64,000 nt of DNA from Cytophagales bacterium. Its GTDB lineage: Bacteria; Bacteroidota; Bacteroidia; Cytophagales; Thermoflexibacteraceae. The translations under genes and the position numbers were made by a program. Location: positions 62,001 to 126,000 of the forward strand of contig JAAFKA010000005.1 in assembly GCA_013299115.1 (NCBI GenBank). The letters are read 5' to 3'. Positions within the stretch are counted from its first letter, which is position 1. Each line of letters starts with the position of its first letter. The notes below the pieces were generated by a model. That model ran no database searches, was not told the DNA's origin, and saw only the letters and a program-made list of their open reading frames with translations. This document shows, piece after piece, positions 1 through 8,245 of this stretch.

Positions 1-620
1 TTGCCGATGGTTTTGCATTGGTTACTAACGAAGAAGGCAAATTTGGTTTTATAGACAAAACAGGCAAAGAAGTTATTGCACTGAAATACGAATATGCTGC
101 AAGTTTTAGCAACGGATTAGCCCCTGTGAGTATCAACGGCAAATATGGATTCATAGACCGCAATGGTTCGCAAGCAATTCCTATCAAATATGACGAAGTA
201 TCTGGTTTTTCCGAAGGGTTGGCAAGGGTGCAAAGTGGAGGAAAATATGGATTTGTAAACAGCCAAGGCAGAGAAGTGGTAGCCCTCAAATACACCAAAG
301 CCGATAATTTTTCAGAAGGTTTGGCTTCGGTTACTGTTGGCGGTAAATTGGAAGGAAATGTAGTAGTAGGTGGCAAAAGTGGACACATAGACTACAACGG
401 CAAAGAAGTAGTGAGTCTAAAATACGAGCAAACAGAAAGTTTTGCAGAAGGTTTGGCAGTGGTCAAACTGAATGGGAAATTTGGTTATGTAGATTGTCAA
501 GGCAACGAGGTAATTGCTTGCAAATATCAAGGGGCTGGTGCTTTCAACAATGGCGTAGCAGAAGTTATTTTGTCTTCGGGTATGTCGAAAAAAATAGACA
601 AAGAAGGCAAAGAAAATTAA
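1..620 (+). CDS. WG-repeat protein, 5' end outside the window
   Basis: The frame is open to the window edge: in-frame residues ADGFALVTNEEGK run from base 3, so the TTG at 18 is not the true start and the gene is 5'-partial. About 205 residues are visible, built almost entirely of WG-type repeats of 45-50 aa. Each repeat has a G-K-[YF]-G-[FY]-[IV]-[DN]-x-x-G segment, then E-[VA]-[VI]-x-x-K-Y, then F-x-x-G-L-A-x-V. Examples are GKYGFIDRNG and FSEGLARV. WG-repeat proteins are common in Bacteroidota and are thought to be beta-propeller-like or interaction modules; no catalytic residue is seen. One repeat carries a longer insertion (around KLEGNVVVGGKSG). Localisation cannot be judged because the N-terminus is missing. 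Confidence 0.85.
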   Translation, partial: ADGFALVTNEEGKFGFIDKTGKEVIALKYEYAASFSNGLAPVSINGKYGFIDRNGSQAIPIKYDEVSGFSEGLARVQSGGKYGFVNSQGREVVALKYTKADNFSEGLASVTVGGKLEGNVVVGGKSGHIDYNGKEVVSLKYEQTESFAEGLAVVKLNGKFGYVDCQGNEVIACKYQGAGAFNNGVAEVILSSGMSKKIDKEGKEN

Positions 621-630
621 AAAAACGTGC

Positions 631-699
631 TTTGGGATTCTCAAATCCCAAAGTAAAAGTTTTTCAAACTCTGCGTTTCGGTTTTGAGAAACCGAAACG
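631..699. repeat. REPIN-like inverted doublet of CTCA/TGAG-loop hairpins
   Basis: Two hairpins lie 19 bp apart. The first (631-654) has arms CTTTGGGATT and AATCCCAAAG around a CTCA loop. The second (674-699) has arms CGTTTCGGTTT and AAACCGAAACG (sharing the central TGAG) around a TGAG loop. The loops are reverse complements, so the pair is inverted. The same layout recurs at 25007-25060, 38491-38840 and 39192-39288. Confidence 0.75.
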
Positions 700-730
700 A
701 CGTTACTTTTACCGAAACCACGTTACTTTC

Positions 731-765
731 AAAGATGACATCTTCCGAAAAAAGATGTCATCTTT
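731..765. terminator. Bidirectional terminator hairpin between convergent genes
   Basis: Arms AAAGATGACATCTT and AAGATGTCATCTTT enclose a 7-nt loop and are followed by a T-rich stretch. The hairpin lies between the WG-repeat gene (+) and purU (-), so it can serve both. The same arm sequence forms the centre of the 75-bp palindrome at 39519-39593. Confidence 0.65.
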
Positions 766-771
766 TTCATT

Positions 772-1614
772 TTAGTCCAAAATAATAGTTTTGTTGCCAC
801 TCACAAACACACAATCTTCAAAAACTAACCGCAAAGCATTGGCAAGTACCAATTTCTCCACATCTCTGCCCGTTTGTGCCATATCAAACGGCGTTTGGCT
901 GTGGTCAACATGGTGAACTGCTTGCTTGATAATAGGACCATCATCGAGGTCGTTGTTTACAAAGTGAGCCGTAGCCCCTATGATTTTCACGCCACGTTGG
1001 TAGGCTTGTTTGTAGGGATTAGCACCAATGAAGGCGGGCAAAAACGAATGGTGAATATTGACTATTCGATTAGGAAAATCAGCAACAAATTCAGGGGTTA
1101 GTATCCGCATAAATTTGGCAAGTACCAAATAATGTGGGTTGTATTGATTGACTAATGCTTTTATTTCCTGCTCGTGTTCTTGCCTGCTCTTGCCCTCGTG
1201 TGTGAGGTAATGATAAGGTATGTCAAACTTTTCGGTAAATTTTTGCAAGGTATTGTAATTGCCAATAACAGCTAAAATATTGGCATTCAGGTCTTTAAAT
1301 TGATACCTGCAAAGCAATTCCGCCAAACAATGGTGTTCTTTGGTTACCAAAATAACAATATTTTTTTTGACCTTAGACGACATTTTTATCACTGCTTCGG
1401 GAGGCAAGGCTGCTTTGAGTTGCTTCATTACCGACTCCTCGTATAATTCGCCTGAAAATTCTGTTCGCATAAAAAAGTGATTGGTTTCTTTCTCTACAAA
1501 CTCACTATTGCGAATGATATTTAGTTGGTTGTTATACAAAATATTGGTTATCCGATAGACCAGACCTATTTGGTCTTGGCAATCTATCAATAACGTATAA
1601 GTAAGATTTTCCAT
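772..1614 (-). CDS. purU: Formyltetrahydrofolate deformylase PurU
   Basis: Hydrolyses 10-formyl-tetrahydrofolate to formate and tetrahydrofolate, supplying formate for purine synthesis and balancing one-carbon pools in the cytoplasm. The 280-aa length is normal for PurU. The first ~85 residues form an ACT domain (start MENLTYTLLIDCQDQIGL). The rest is a formyltransferase fold with VNIHHSFLPAF and GATAHFVNNDLDDGPII, which carry the family's catalytic His and Asp. A longer frame reaches 1701, but its first codon lies inside the putative -7 box, so I chose the ATG at 1614, where the family homology starts. Single gene, convergent with the WG-repeat gene. Confidence 0.95.
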   Translation of the reverse strand: MENLTYTLLIDCQDQIGLVYRITNILYNNQLNIIRNSEFVEKETNHFFMRTEFSGELYEESVMKQLKAALPPEAVIKMSSKVKKNIVILVTKEHHCLAELLCRYQFKDLNANILAVIGNYNTLQKFTEKFDIPYHYLTHEGKSRQEHEQEIKALVNQYNPHYLVLAKFMRILTPEFVADFPNRIVNIHHSFLPAFIGANPYKQAYQRGVKIIGATAHFVNNDLDDGPIIKQAVHHVDHSQTPFDMAQTGRDVEKLVLANALRLVFEDCVFVSGNKTIILD

Positions 1615-1700
1615 TAGCTCTGTATGGGGCTTGTACCTATTTAAAAGAATAAGAATTAAATAAACTGACCTTTTGGCTTTATTCGGTCTGGTAAACGCCA

Positions 1701-1732
1701 CAAAGATAGAATAAAAAAGTTGCTTTATTCAA
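1701..1732 (-). promoter_or_regulatory. Putative Bacteroidota-type promoter of purU
   Basis: On the minus strand, TATCTTTG (1708-1701) fits the TAnnTTTG -7 consensus. A TTG at 1732-1730 lies 21 bp upstream, where the -33 element is expected. The predicted leader is about 80 nt. Confidence 0.55.
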
Positions 1733-1760
1733 TTTTTGTTAGTTAGTATTTTCTGTTGTC

Positions 1761-1841
1761 TGAAAATTTTGTGAGAATCTTTTGGGCAAAACATTTGATA
1801 AATCAAATGCCTACATTGTTTCCATTTCACAAAAATTTTCA
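1761..1841. repeat. Nested inverted repeat upstream of purU
   Basis: Outer arms TGAAAATTTTGTGA (1761-1774) and TCACAAAAATTTTCA (1827-1841) pair with one bulged base. An inner pair CATTTGAT/ATCAAATG lies at 1792-1809. It sits between purU and the end of the neighbouring minus-strand gene's template, so it may be a terminator for neither; its role is unknown. Confidence 0.45.
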
Positions 1842-1861
1842 TCAAAAAAGCAAGGACAAAA

Positions 1862-2950
1862 TTATTCAGAAATAGGTACATACTCCAATGGAAGTTCAGT
1901 AGCCACTCCTAAAAAAGACCAATATCCATACTGTAAAATAGATAAAGGATTTTCTAAATAGCCATTGAGATAAAAAGTAGCTGGTTTGGTTTGATTCATT
2001 TTTAGCCAACTTGTTTGCAAATTGTCTGTATATTTGTCTGTGCTGATGTCATAGGTACTTTCTTTTTTATAGACAACTTTTAGGTAATTGTCAAATAGAA
2101 TCAACTTTTTATCTACCATTTCACTTGGAGGACAAAGGTCTGTATAATTTTTTACCATCTTTCCTTCTCCATACATATTTTCGTTTTTCGACACCGTAAA
2201 ACCTGCTTTTTGGGTAGTGTCTGTTGCTACTGTATGTAAAAAATGTCTTAGTGAACCTTTGTAGGCTTCAAAACGAGCTTTTTCCCATTTGATTTCCTCT
2301 TTTTTGTCTTTTGGTGTAAGAAACTCATACTTAGGTTGTGCCAAGTATAGAAACATACTGCCTCCTACCTCAAAATCTTGCAAAAGAAAGGTTATTTTGT
2401 ATCCTAATGCTCTATTTTCAACTTGCAACAAACCAGATGCTTTTGCTTTTAAAGTTTTCTTGTTGTCCTTCTTCTCTTCTACAAAATCTAAGACATAACT
2501 GTTCAGAATAGTACAATATTCGGTATTAGGGTTATTGCCCAAAAAATATTTCTTGAATTTTTCTAATTGTTTTTTCCATTTTTTATCCACTTTTGAAGAA
2601 ACTACCACTTCATTTAGGCTTACTTCTTCAATGACAAGCTGTATGTTCAGACGAGTGGTATCTGCCACAATGTTTACCAATAAAGTATGAGGCAAATAGC
2701 CCACACAAGAAAAAACAATGGTGTGCTTTCCTACTGGAAGATTTTTGATAATAAACAAACCACCTTTGTCAGTAATGCAACCACTCATTGTATTGGCTAC
2801 ATATACATTGGCAAATTCAATGGGCTTATTTGTTTTTATCTCTGTTATTTTGCCTGCTACTATACCTTTATAGGCACTTTGTGAGAAACCTACTGAATAC
2901 AAAAAAAGCAAGACAATAGTAAGTGTCGAAGTACAGAAATAAGATGCCAT
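1862..2950 (-). CDS. Secreted carboxypeptidase-regulatory-like domain protein
   Basis: 362 aa with a signal peptide (TIVLLFLYSVGFSQS). Residues ~28-110 form a CarboxypepD_reg-like beta-sandwich: GKITEIKTNKPIEFANVYV, then TDKGGLFIIKNLPVGKHTI, then FSCVGY. This domain is typical at the N-terminus of Bacteroidota TonB-dependent receptors and related surface proteins. The remaining ~250 residues have no domain I can name and no beta-barrel signature, so this is not a full TonB receptor. It is probably periplasmic or outer-membrane associated. It lies 222 bp downstream of the MG2/plug gene on the same strand, with a hairpin between them, so co-transcription is uncertain. Specific function unknown. 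Confidence 0.75.
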   Translation of the reverse strand: MASYFCTSTLTIVLLFLYSVGFSQSAYKGIVAGKITEIKTNKPIEFANVYVANTMSGCITDKGGLFIIKNLPVGKHTIVFSCVGYLPHTLLVNIVADTTRLNIQLVIEEVSLNEVVVSSKVDKKWKKQLEKFKKYFLGNNPNTEYCTILNSYVLDFVEEKKDNKKTLKAKASGLLQVENRALGYKITFLLQDFEVGGSMFLYLAQPKYEFLTPKDKKEEIKWEKARFEAYKGSLRHFLHTVATDTTQKAGFTVSKNENMYGEGKMVKNYTDLCPPSEMVDKKLILFDNYLKVVYKKESTYDISTDKYTDNLQTSWLKMNQTKPATFYLNGYLENPLSILQYGYWSFLGVATELPLEYVPISE

Positions 2951-3067
2951 AATTGTTTTAGTTGTTTTGAGATAATTAGTTAGTAAATTTATTGAATATT
3001 TTTAATTGCAACAGCCTTTATACTTTGTCAATGGTCAAAGACTTTGACAAGGTAAGCAGTTAAATCT

Positions 3068-3100
3068 AATTATCCGACACCTTTGAGGTGTCGGATAATT
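3068..3100. terminator. Hairpin terminator after the MG2/plug gene
   Basis: Near-perfect palindrome with arms AATTATCCGACACCT and AGGTGTCGGATAATT and a TTG loop. It lies 74 bp downstream of the minus-strand MG2/plug gene. A variant (TTATCAGACACCT arms) sits inside a coding region at 20374-20406. Confidence 0.55.
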
Positions 3101-3173
3101 CTGATAATTAGATACTTAGCACTTGAAATATTGTCGATTATTTAAGTCTAACTACTTATAAGGCTGTTACTCC

Positions 3174-5654
3174 CTATTTCCTAATCCCAATCTCCTGCTC
3201 CTTCCTGCCCAACAACAGCCCTTTTTGTGCAATTCCCTCTACAATGATTTTGTAATTTGTGGGCAAATCGGCAGCAAAAAAACTAAGGCTTGCTCTGCCT
3301 TGTTGGTCTGTTTTTACCTTTCCTTTCCAATAAATGGTAGTTCTTGTATCTGGGTTTGGCATTTTCAAAGTATCATAATTTGGGCTAAAAAACTCTTGGG
3401 CTGTATAAAAGCCCTTGATTTTAGTCTGTAGTTTGTTTGGATAGACGATTGGTGGATTTTTTGCCGTACCTTTTTTGCTATACACAGCAATCACGCCACT
3501 CGCACCACGACTGCCATAAATTGCCCGTTTAATTGATTTAATTACCTCAATAGCTGCAATATCACCTGCTGATATCGTATTAAAAAAATCTGCACTAACG
3601 GGCATTCCATCATACAAAATTAATGGGTTAGCATCTGTATAAACCCCTCCTGTACTCATTCCTCTTATGACTATTTCAGGAGCCCCTGTTGCAGTATCTG
3701 CTGCTACCTGCACCCCAGCAACCCTGCCTTGTAATGCAAACAATACATTCATACCTTGTACAGATTGGAAATTCTCGTCACCTTTTACAATGCCGTCATA
3801 ACTACCATGCAAACTTATTACTCCTTGTCTGTAATCAGGAATTTTTTCTTCCTTTTTACCTTTTACTTCCACCGTTTTTAAGATAGTGGTGGTTTTATCG
3901 AAATAAAAAGATTTCATAAAACTACTATTTTCAAGAACTGCTGCCATATAAGCCTTTTTATCAAATGAGGGCAGTGGGCTGAGTTGATAAGTAGAACCAA
4001 TGGGCTGAGGTTTATCCAACTGTATTTTCACGTATTGGTTGTTTTTTTTACCCAAAGCCGTAAGTAAAACAGGTACAGAGTCAGCAAAACTCAATCCGCT
4101 AAACATAAATTTGCCCTCTTTGGTCGTATAATTGACATAAGTGTTTCGCCAATCATAGTTGAGTAGCAGGCTTACATTGGCACTGTCTACTGGAGTACTT
4201 TTGCGGTTGTCGTTTGCCACCACGCCTGAAAATGCCAGACTTTGTTCTACGGGATAAGTCAAATTTGGGGCTTTGCCATTCAACAATTCACGCCACGTAA
4301 ACCTGCGAAATCCTTGTGTCATCATCAAATAATCGAGGGCTTGTTTGGCTTGTTCTGTATTTTGTAGATAATAAGCAGGATTTTCTATGTTGCCCCTTAG
4401 CTCTGTGCCTAACAAAAACCTTGTCAAAATATTTTCCTCGTGTTCTTGGCTTGTAACCAAATTGTTATCAACAACTAAAACAGAAAGTTCTGCTTCGATG
4501 GCTGCCTTATTATTTGGGTTGGTGGTGATATCGAGTTGTATTTTTTCTCTGGGTTTATAAACTGTTTTGTTGGCTTGCAAGCCAATCTGCAAACCGTCAT
4601 GGTGATTGATAAAAACCAATCTTTCGCAGTGCGGAATTTTATTCTCGTCAACCAAACTAAGCTGCAAGACACCTGTGGGTATGTTTTGGGTGCTAATAGC
4701 CAAAGTTTGCACTGGTTTTTCGAGTGAAGTAGAGGCTGTAAACACAACTTTTCCGCCACTCTGAGCAATTAAATGATAGTCCTCTTCGTCATTTTCAAAA
4801 CTTACTAAATTGCTTTGCAACAATAGTTTTAGACTATCTTTGGTCAGTTGGGTTACAGATAAAAGCAAACCTTTTTCCAAAATAGTAGGCAAGGGATAAC
4901 TCAACGTATCACCATTAACTCCAACAATTTTGGCAGTCAATGGCGTACCCAAAGGCACAATCCGAAAACTACCTAAGCCCAATTCATTGCTCTTGAAATT
5001 GGCACAAATTTTACCCTCTTCGTTTTGAATAGCCCCCTCTACAAAAATTCCTCTACCTTCGCCATCTGTTGCCTTAAAAGCTACATGGTTTCGCAACAGT
5101 TTTACCATATCGCCGCCTTCGGGGAAAAATTGTAAGACAGGTTTATCCGTTAATGTTGTAAATTTTTCAGATGTAATATTTTGCGATTTATCGGCTACAT
5201 TTTTAGTAATCGAGTTTTGAAAAATAGTTAGTGTCTTGTGAAAAAAACTTTCCTCTCCAAAATTACACAACCAAGAAGTATAAGCCCGCAATTCATAATT
5301 TCCAGCCAACAAACTATCCGATAGGCTAATATCTCCAACAGCAGTATTGTTTTCTACCTGTAAAGTGCGTTGTACTATCAATTTATGCTCGGCATCGAGC
5401 AATTCTACATATAAAACTTTGCTCAAAGAATCTACAAATAAAGTATCTTCATAACGCATAATTGCCTTAAACCATATTTTTTCGCCTGTAGCATAGTAGG
5501 TTTTATCAGTTTGCACGTAAATCTTTTCGATAGGATAAGTTGTGTAATATTTTTCCAATAGAACCATTATTTCATTCGGTATATCCAAATACTTAGGACA
5601 CACAAAAGCAAGTGAAACAAAACAAAACAGGGTAGCAACAATAATTTTTTTCAT
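3174..5654 (-). CDS. MG2 / TonB-plug domain surface protein
   Basis: 826 aa, signal peptide MKKIIVATLFCFVSLAF. Residues ~40-150 resemble the macroglobulin MG2 domain (IYVQTDKTYYATGEKIWFKA; GNYELRAYTSW). A long beta-rich middle follows. Residues ~640-745 form a TonB-dependent-receptor plug domain: ALQGRVAGVQV, IVIRGMSTGG, NPLILYDGMPV, IEVIKS, AIYGSRGASGVIAVYSKKG. No C-terminal 22-strand barrel follows, because the protein ends ~80 residues after the plug. This architecture recurs in Bacteroidota and is usually annotated as a plug-domain protein. How a plug works without its own barrel is unknown; it may dock on another receptor. Start ATG directly before the signal peptide. Confidence 0.85.
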   Translation of the reverse strand: MKKIIVATLFCFVSLAFVCPKYLDIPNEIMVLLEKYYTTYPIEKIYVQTDKTYYATGEKIWFKAIMRYEDTLFVDSLSKVLYVELLDAEHKLIVQRTLQVENNTAVGDISLSDSLLAGNYELRAYTSWLCNFGEESFFHKTLTIFQNSITKNVADKSQNITSEKFTTLTDKPVLQFFPEGGDMVKLLRNHVAFKATDGEGRGIFVEGAIQNEEGKICANFKSNELGLGSFRIVPLGTPLTAKIVGVNGDTLSYPLPTILEKGLLLSVTQLTKDSLKLLLQSNLVSFENDEEDYHLIAQSGGKVVFTASTSLEKPVQTLAISTQNIPTGVLQLSLVDENKIPHCERLVFINHHDGLQIGLQANKTVYKPREKIQLDITTNPNNKAAIEAELSVLVVDNNLVTSQEHEENILTRFLLGTELRGNIENPAYYLQNTEQAKQALDYLMMTQGFRRFTWRELLNGKAPNLTYPVEQSLAFSGVVANDNRKSTPVDSANVSLLLNYDWRNTYVNYTTKEGKFMFSGLSFADSVPVLLTALGKKNNQYVKIQLDKPQPIGSTYQLSPLPSFDKKAYMAAVLENSSFMKSFYFDKTTTILKTVEVKGKKEEKIPDYRQGVISLHGSYDGIVKGDENFQSVQGMNVLFALQGRVAGVQVAADTATGAPEIVIRGMSTGGVYTDANPLILYDGMPVSADFFNTISAGDIAAIEVIKSIKRAIYGSRGASGVIAVYSKKGTAKNPPIVYPNKLQTKIKGFYTAQEFFSPNYDTLKMPNPDTRTTIYWKGKVKTDQQGRASLSFFAADLPTNYKIIVEGIAQKGLLLGRKEQEIGIRK

Positions 5655-5835
5655 AACAGTTTAGATTTACAGTAAAATAGAAAACGCAACAAAAGTAGGA
5701 ACAAAGTTTTACTTTTTGTTGCGTTTGAAAGTTAGAAAAAAATTAGAAAAAGGAAATTTATGATTTGCTTCACTACTGCAAAAATAATTAAGTACATCTA
5801 AATTTGGTACAAAGCAAAGAGAGCTAAAACAACTG

Positions 5836-5858
5836 TCATGACGCTAAAGCGCAGGACA
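5836..5858 (-). repeat. Degenerate REP-like palindrome (CTTTAG family)
   Basis: Short palindrome with centre CGCTAAAGCG and outer complementary GTC/GAC ends, in the gap between the MG2/plug gene and the DPP IV gene. The family tetranucleotide GTAG is replaced by GTCC on the minus strand, so it is a divergent member. Confidence 0.45.
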
Positions 5859-5864
5859 CTTTTT

Positions 5865-8090
5865 TTACAATTTCCTTTTAATAAAATCAGTCATCATTTG
5901 ATAAAGGTGCAAACGAGTGTTGCCCCCATAAATGCCATGATTTCGGTTTGGATAGTAAAAAGATTCAAACTGTTTGCCTGCTTTAATCAAAGCATTTTGC
6001 ATTAAAATTGCGTTTTGAAAATGCACATTGTCGTCGCCAGTTCCATGCACGAGGAGGTAAGAGCCTTTGAGTTTGTCGGCATGAGTAATCGGCGAATTTC
6101 TATCATAACCTTCTGCATTTTCGAAAGGTCTTTTCAAAAATCTTTCGGTGTAAATGGTGTCGTACAACCGCCAAGTGCTAACAGGGGCAACGGCAATGGC
6201 TGTTTTGAACACATCTGCACCCAACGTGATGCACAAAGAACTCATATAACCTCCATAACTCCAACCCCAAATGCCTATTCTGCTTTTCTCCACAAAAGGC
6301 TGGGCTGCTATGTAGTTGGCTGCATCTATCTGGTCTTGTACTTCATACTTGCCCAAGTTGGCGTAGGTAGATTTTTTGAAAGCTGCCCCGCGTGCTACTG
6401 TGCCTCTGTTGTCCACACAAGCCACCAAATAGCCTTGTTGTGCCAAATAATGGTGAAAATATTGCTGTCCATCTGCCCAAGAGTCTTTTACGTTTTGCGA
6501 GGCTGGTCCACCATAGACAAACATCAAAACAGGATATTTCTTTTTGGCATCGAAGTCTTTGGGTTTTATCCAATAGCCGTACAAAATGGTATTGTCGGTG
6601 GCTATAACCTGAAAAAACTCTTTGGGTTGCAAGCCATATTCGGCTATTTTTTTGCGGAGGTCTGCATTGTCTTCTCTTACCGACTGCAAGGCGTGTTTTT
6701 CGGTTTTGAAAATACTCACTTTCATCGGGCTTGCCACGTGGCTGTTAAACAAAATGTAGTGGCTAAAATCTGGACTCATATTGACTGTGTGCGTACCTTT
6801 TTCTACAGACAATCTTGCTTTGCCTTTGCCCTCTATGTCTATGCTGTAAAAATGACGTTCTAAGGGAGAATGTTCGGTAGAGGTAAAATAAACAACGGCG
6901 GGCGTTGCACTTTCGTTGATACCTACAAATTCTGCCACTTCCCATTTGCCATCTGTAACTTTTTTTACCAAACGGCTGGTGTCTGCCGAAAATTCATAGA
7001 GGTAAAAATGTTTGTAACCTTCGGCTTCGCTGGTCATCATAAATTGCTTGCCATTGCGGAGATAAATCAAATCATCTGCATACTCCACGTCCACGTAGGT
7101 ATCACTTTTTTCGGTAAAAATTACCTTGCTTTTGCCTGTGTTGGCGTTGGCGTGCAAAATCTCCAATTTGTTTTGCAGACGATTCATGCGGCGAATAGCC
7201 AAAGTTTCGGGTGAGTTTGTCCACTTGATTCTCGGAATGTAAATATCGGTTTCTTTGCCAATATCCATTTGCATAGTTTGTTTGCTTGCCAAATCATAAG
7301 TAAAAATATTGACAACAGAGTTTGCCTCGCCTGCTTTTGGGTATTTGAAACGGTAGTCAACGGGATAGAGTTGCTTGTCGTCCCAAACCTGCATATTGTA
7401 CTCCTTCACTTTGCTCTCGTCAAATTGATAAAAAGCAATTTTTTTGCTATCTGGCGACCAAAAAAAGGCTTGAGCAAAACCTAATTCTTCTTCATAAACC
7501 CAATCGGTGCTGCCGTTGATAATAGAATTAAATTTGCCGTTGCTTGTAATTTGGGTTAGGGCAAAGCCTTTGTTGATATCGACTACAAACAAATTATTTT
7601 CACGCACAAAGGCAACTTGGCTACCATCAGGCGAAAAAGTAGCATAAGATTGTCTGCCTTCGGTGGTCAGGGGTTTTAGGGTTTTGGTAGTGAGGTCATA
7701 CACATAATAGTCTGCTCGAAAAGAACGGCGGTAGATAGGCTCGGTATTGGTGGTAAACAATATTTTTTTTTCATCGGCACTGAGAGCATAGTCGTCAGGC
7801 TGTATTTTGGGCGAAAGCGAAGCAAAAACCGCCAAATTTTCTACGGCTTTGCCTGTAACAATATCGTATTTTACTATACCTTCTGCGTCAAGCGAAGTAT
7901 AATATTGTCCGTTTTTTGTCCAATTAATTCCCTGAACTGTTTTTTCTACAAATACTCTTTTGGTGTAAATGTCTTCTAAGGTCAATGGTGTGTGCGTAGT
8001 TGCCACCGCAGGTTTGCTTTGTGCCTGTATGGTTTGCAAGCTGACCCACAGCAAGCCCAACAAGATAAAGAAATGAGATAGTTTTTTCAT
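5865..8090 (-). CDS. Dipeptidyl-peptidase IV (S9 family)
   Basis: Removes N-terminal X-Pro or X-Ala dipeptides from peptides in the periplasm. 741 aa from the ATG at 8090, which begins the signal peptide (MKKLSHFFILLGLLWVSL, cleaved near TIQAQ). An upstream in-frame start at 8153 would precede the promoter and is rejected. The N-terminal two thirds is a beta-propeller carrying the paired-Glu motif of DPP IV enzymes (STDWVYEEELGFAQAFFWS). The C-terminal alpha/beta hydrolase has GWSYGGY (Ser611), HGTGDDNVH (Asp at 686/687) and NRNHGIYGG (His718). All catalytic positions are intact. Single-gene unit. Confidence 0.95.
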   Translation of the reverse strand: MKKLSHFFILLGLLWVSLQTIQAQSKPAVATTHTPLTLEDIYTKRVFVEKTVQGINWTKNGQYYTSLDAEGIVKYDIVTGKAVENLAVFASLSPKIQPDDYALSADEKKILFTTNTEPIYRRSFRADYYVYDLTTKTLKPLTTEGRQSYATFSPDGSQVAFVRENNLFVVDINKGFALTQITSNGKFNSIINGSTDWVYEEELGFAQAFFWSPDSKKIAFYQFDESKVKEYNMQVWDDKQLYPVDYRFKYPKAGEANSVVNIFTYDLASKQTMQMDIGKETDIYIPRIKWTNSPETLAIRRMNRLQNKLEILHANANTGKSKVIFTEKSDTYVDVEYADDLIYLRNGKQFMMTSEAEGYKHFYLYEFSADTSRLVKKVTDGKWEVAEFVGINESATPAVVYFTSTEHSPLERHFYSIDIEGKGKARLSVEKGTHTVNMSPDFSHYILFNSHVASPMKVSIFKTEKHALQSVREDNADLRKKIAEYGLQPKEFFQVIATDNTILYGYWIKPKDFDAKKKYPVLMFVYGGPASQNVKDSWADGQQYFHHYLAQQGYLVACVDNRGTVARGAAFKKSTYANLGKYEVQDQIDAANYIAAQPFVEKSRIGIWGWSYGGYMSSLCITLGADVFKTAIAVAPVSTWRLYDTIYTERFLKRPFENAEGYDRNSPITHADKLKGSYLLVHGTGDDNVHFQNAILMQNALIKAGKQFESFYYPNRNHGIYGGNTRLHLYQMMTDFIKRKL

Positions 8091-8126
8091 GATGTTTTTG
8101 AAATATAAATTGTGAGATATTATAGG

Positions 8127-8134
8127 CAAAGTTA
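8127..8134 (-). promoter_or_regulatory. Putative -7 box of the DPP IV gene
   Basis: Minus-strand TAACTTTG matches TAnnTTTG and ends 37 bp before the chosen ATG. No clear -33 TTTG is seen at the usual spacing. Confidence 0.45.
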
Positions 8135-8173
8135 CTAAAAAAATAGAGGGCATTAAGTAGTATCAGTTAAATA

Positions 8174-8207
8174 TTTGCTGTTATTTTTATTATTTTTTCT
8201 ATCTTTG
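8174..8207 (+). promoter_or_regulatory. Putative promoter of the HMG-CoA reductase gene
   Basis: TTTG (8174-8177), a 22-bp spacer and TATCTTTG (8200-8207), the Bacteroidota -33/-7 arrangement. The ATG follows 39 bp later. Confidence 0.6.
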
Positions 8208-8245
8208 CCTTATAAAACCTTATAATCTTGTAACTAAAATAAAAA

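Noticed and set aside
772-1701. 309-aa form of PurU starting at 1701
   Set aside because: The extra 29 residues do not fit the ACT domain and the first codon falls in the -7 box.
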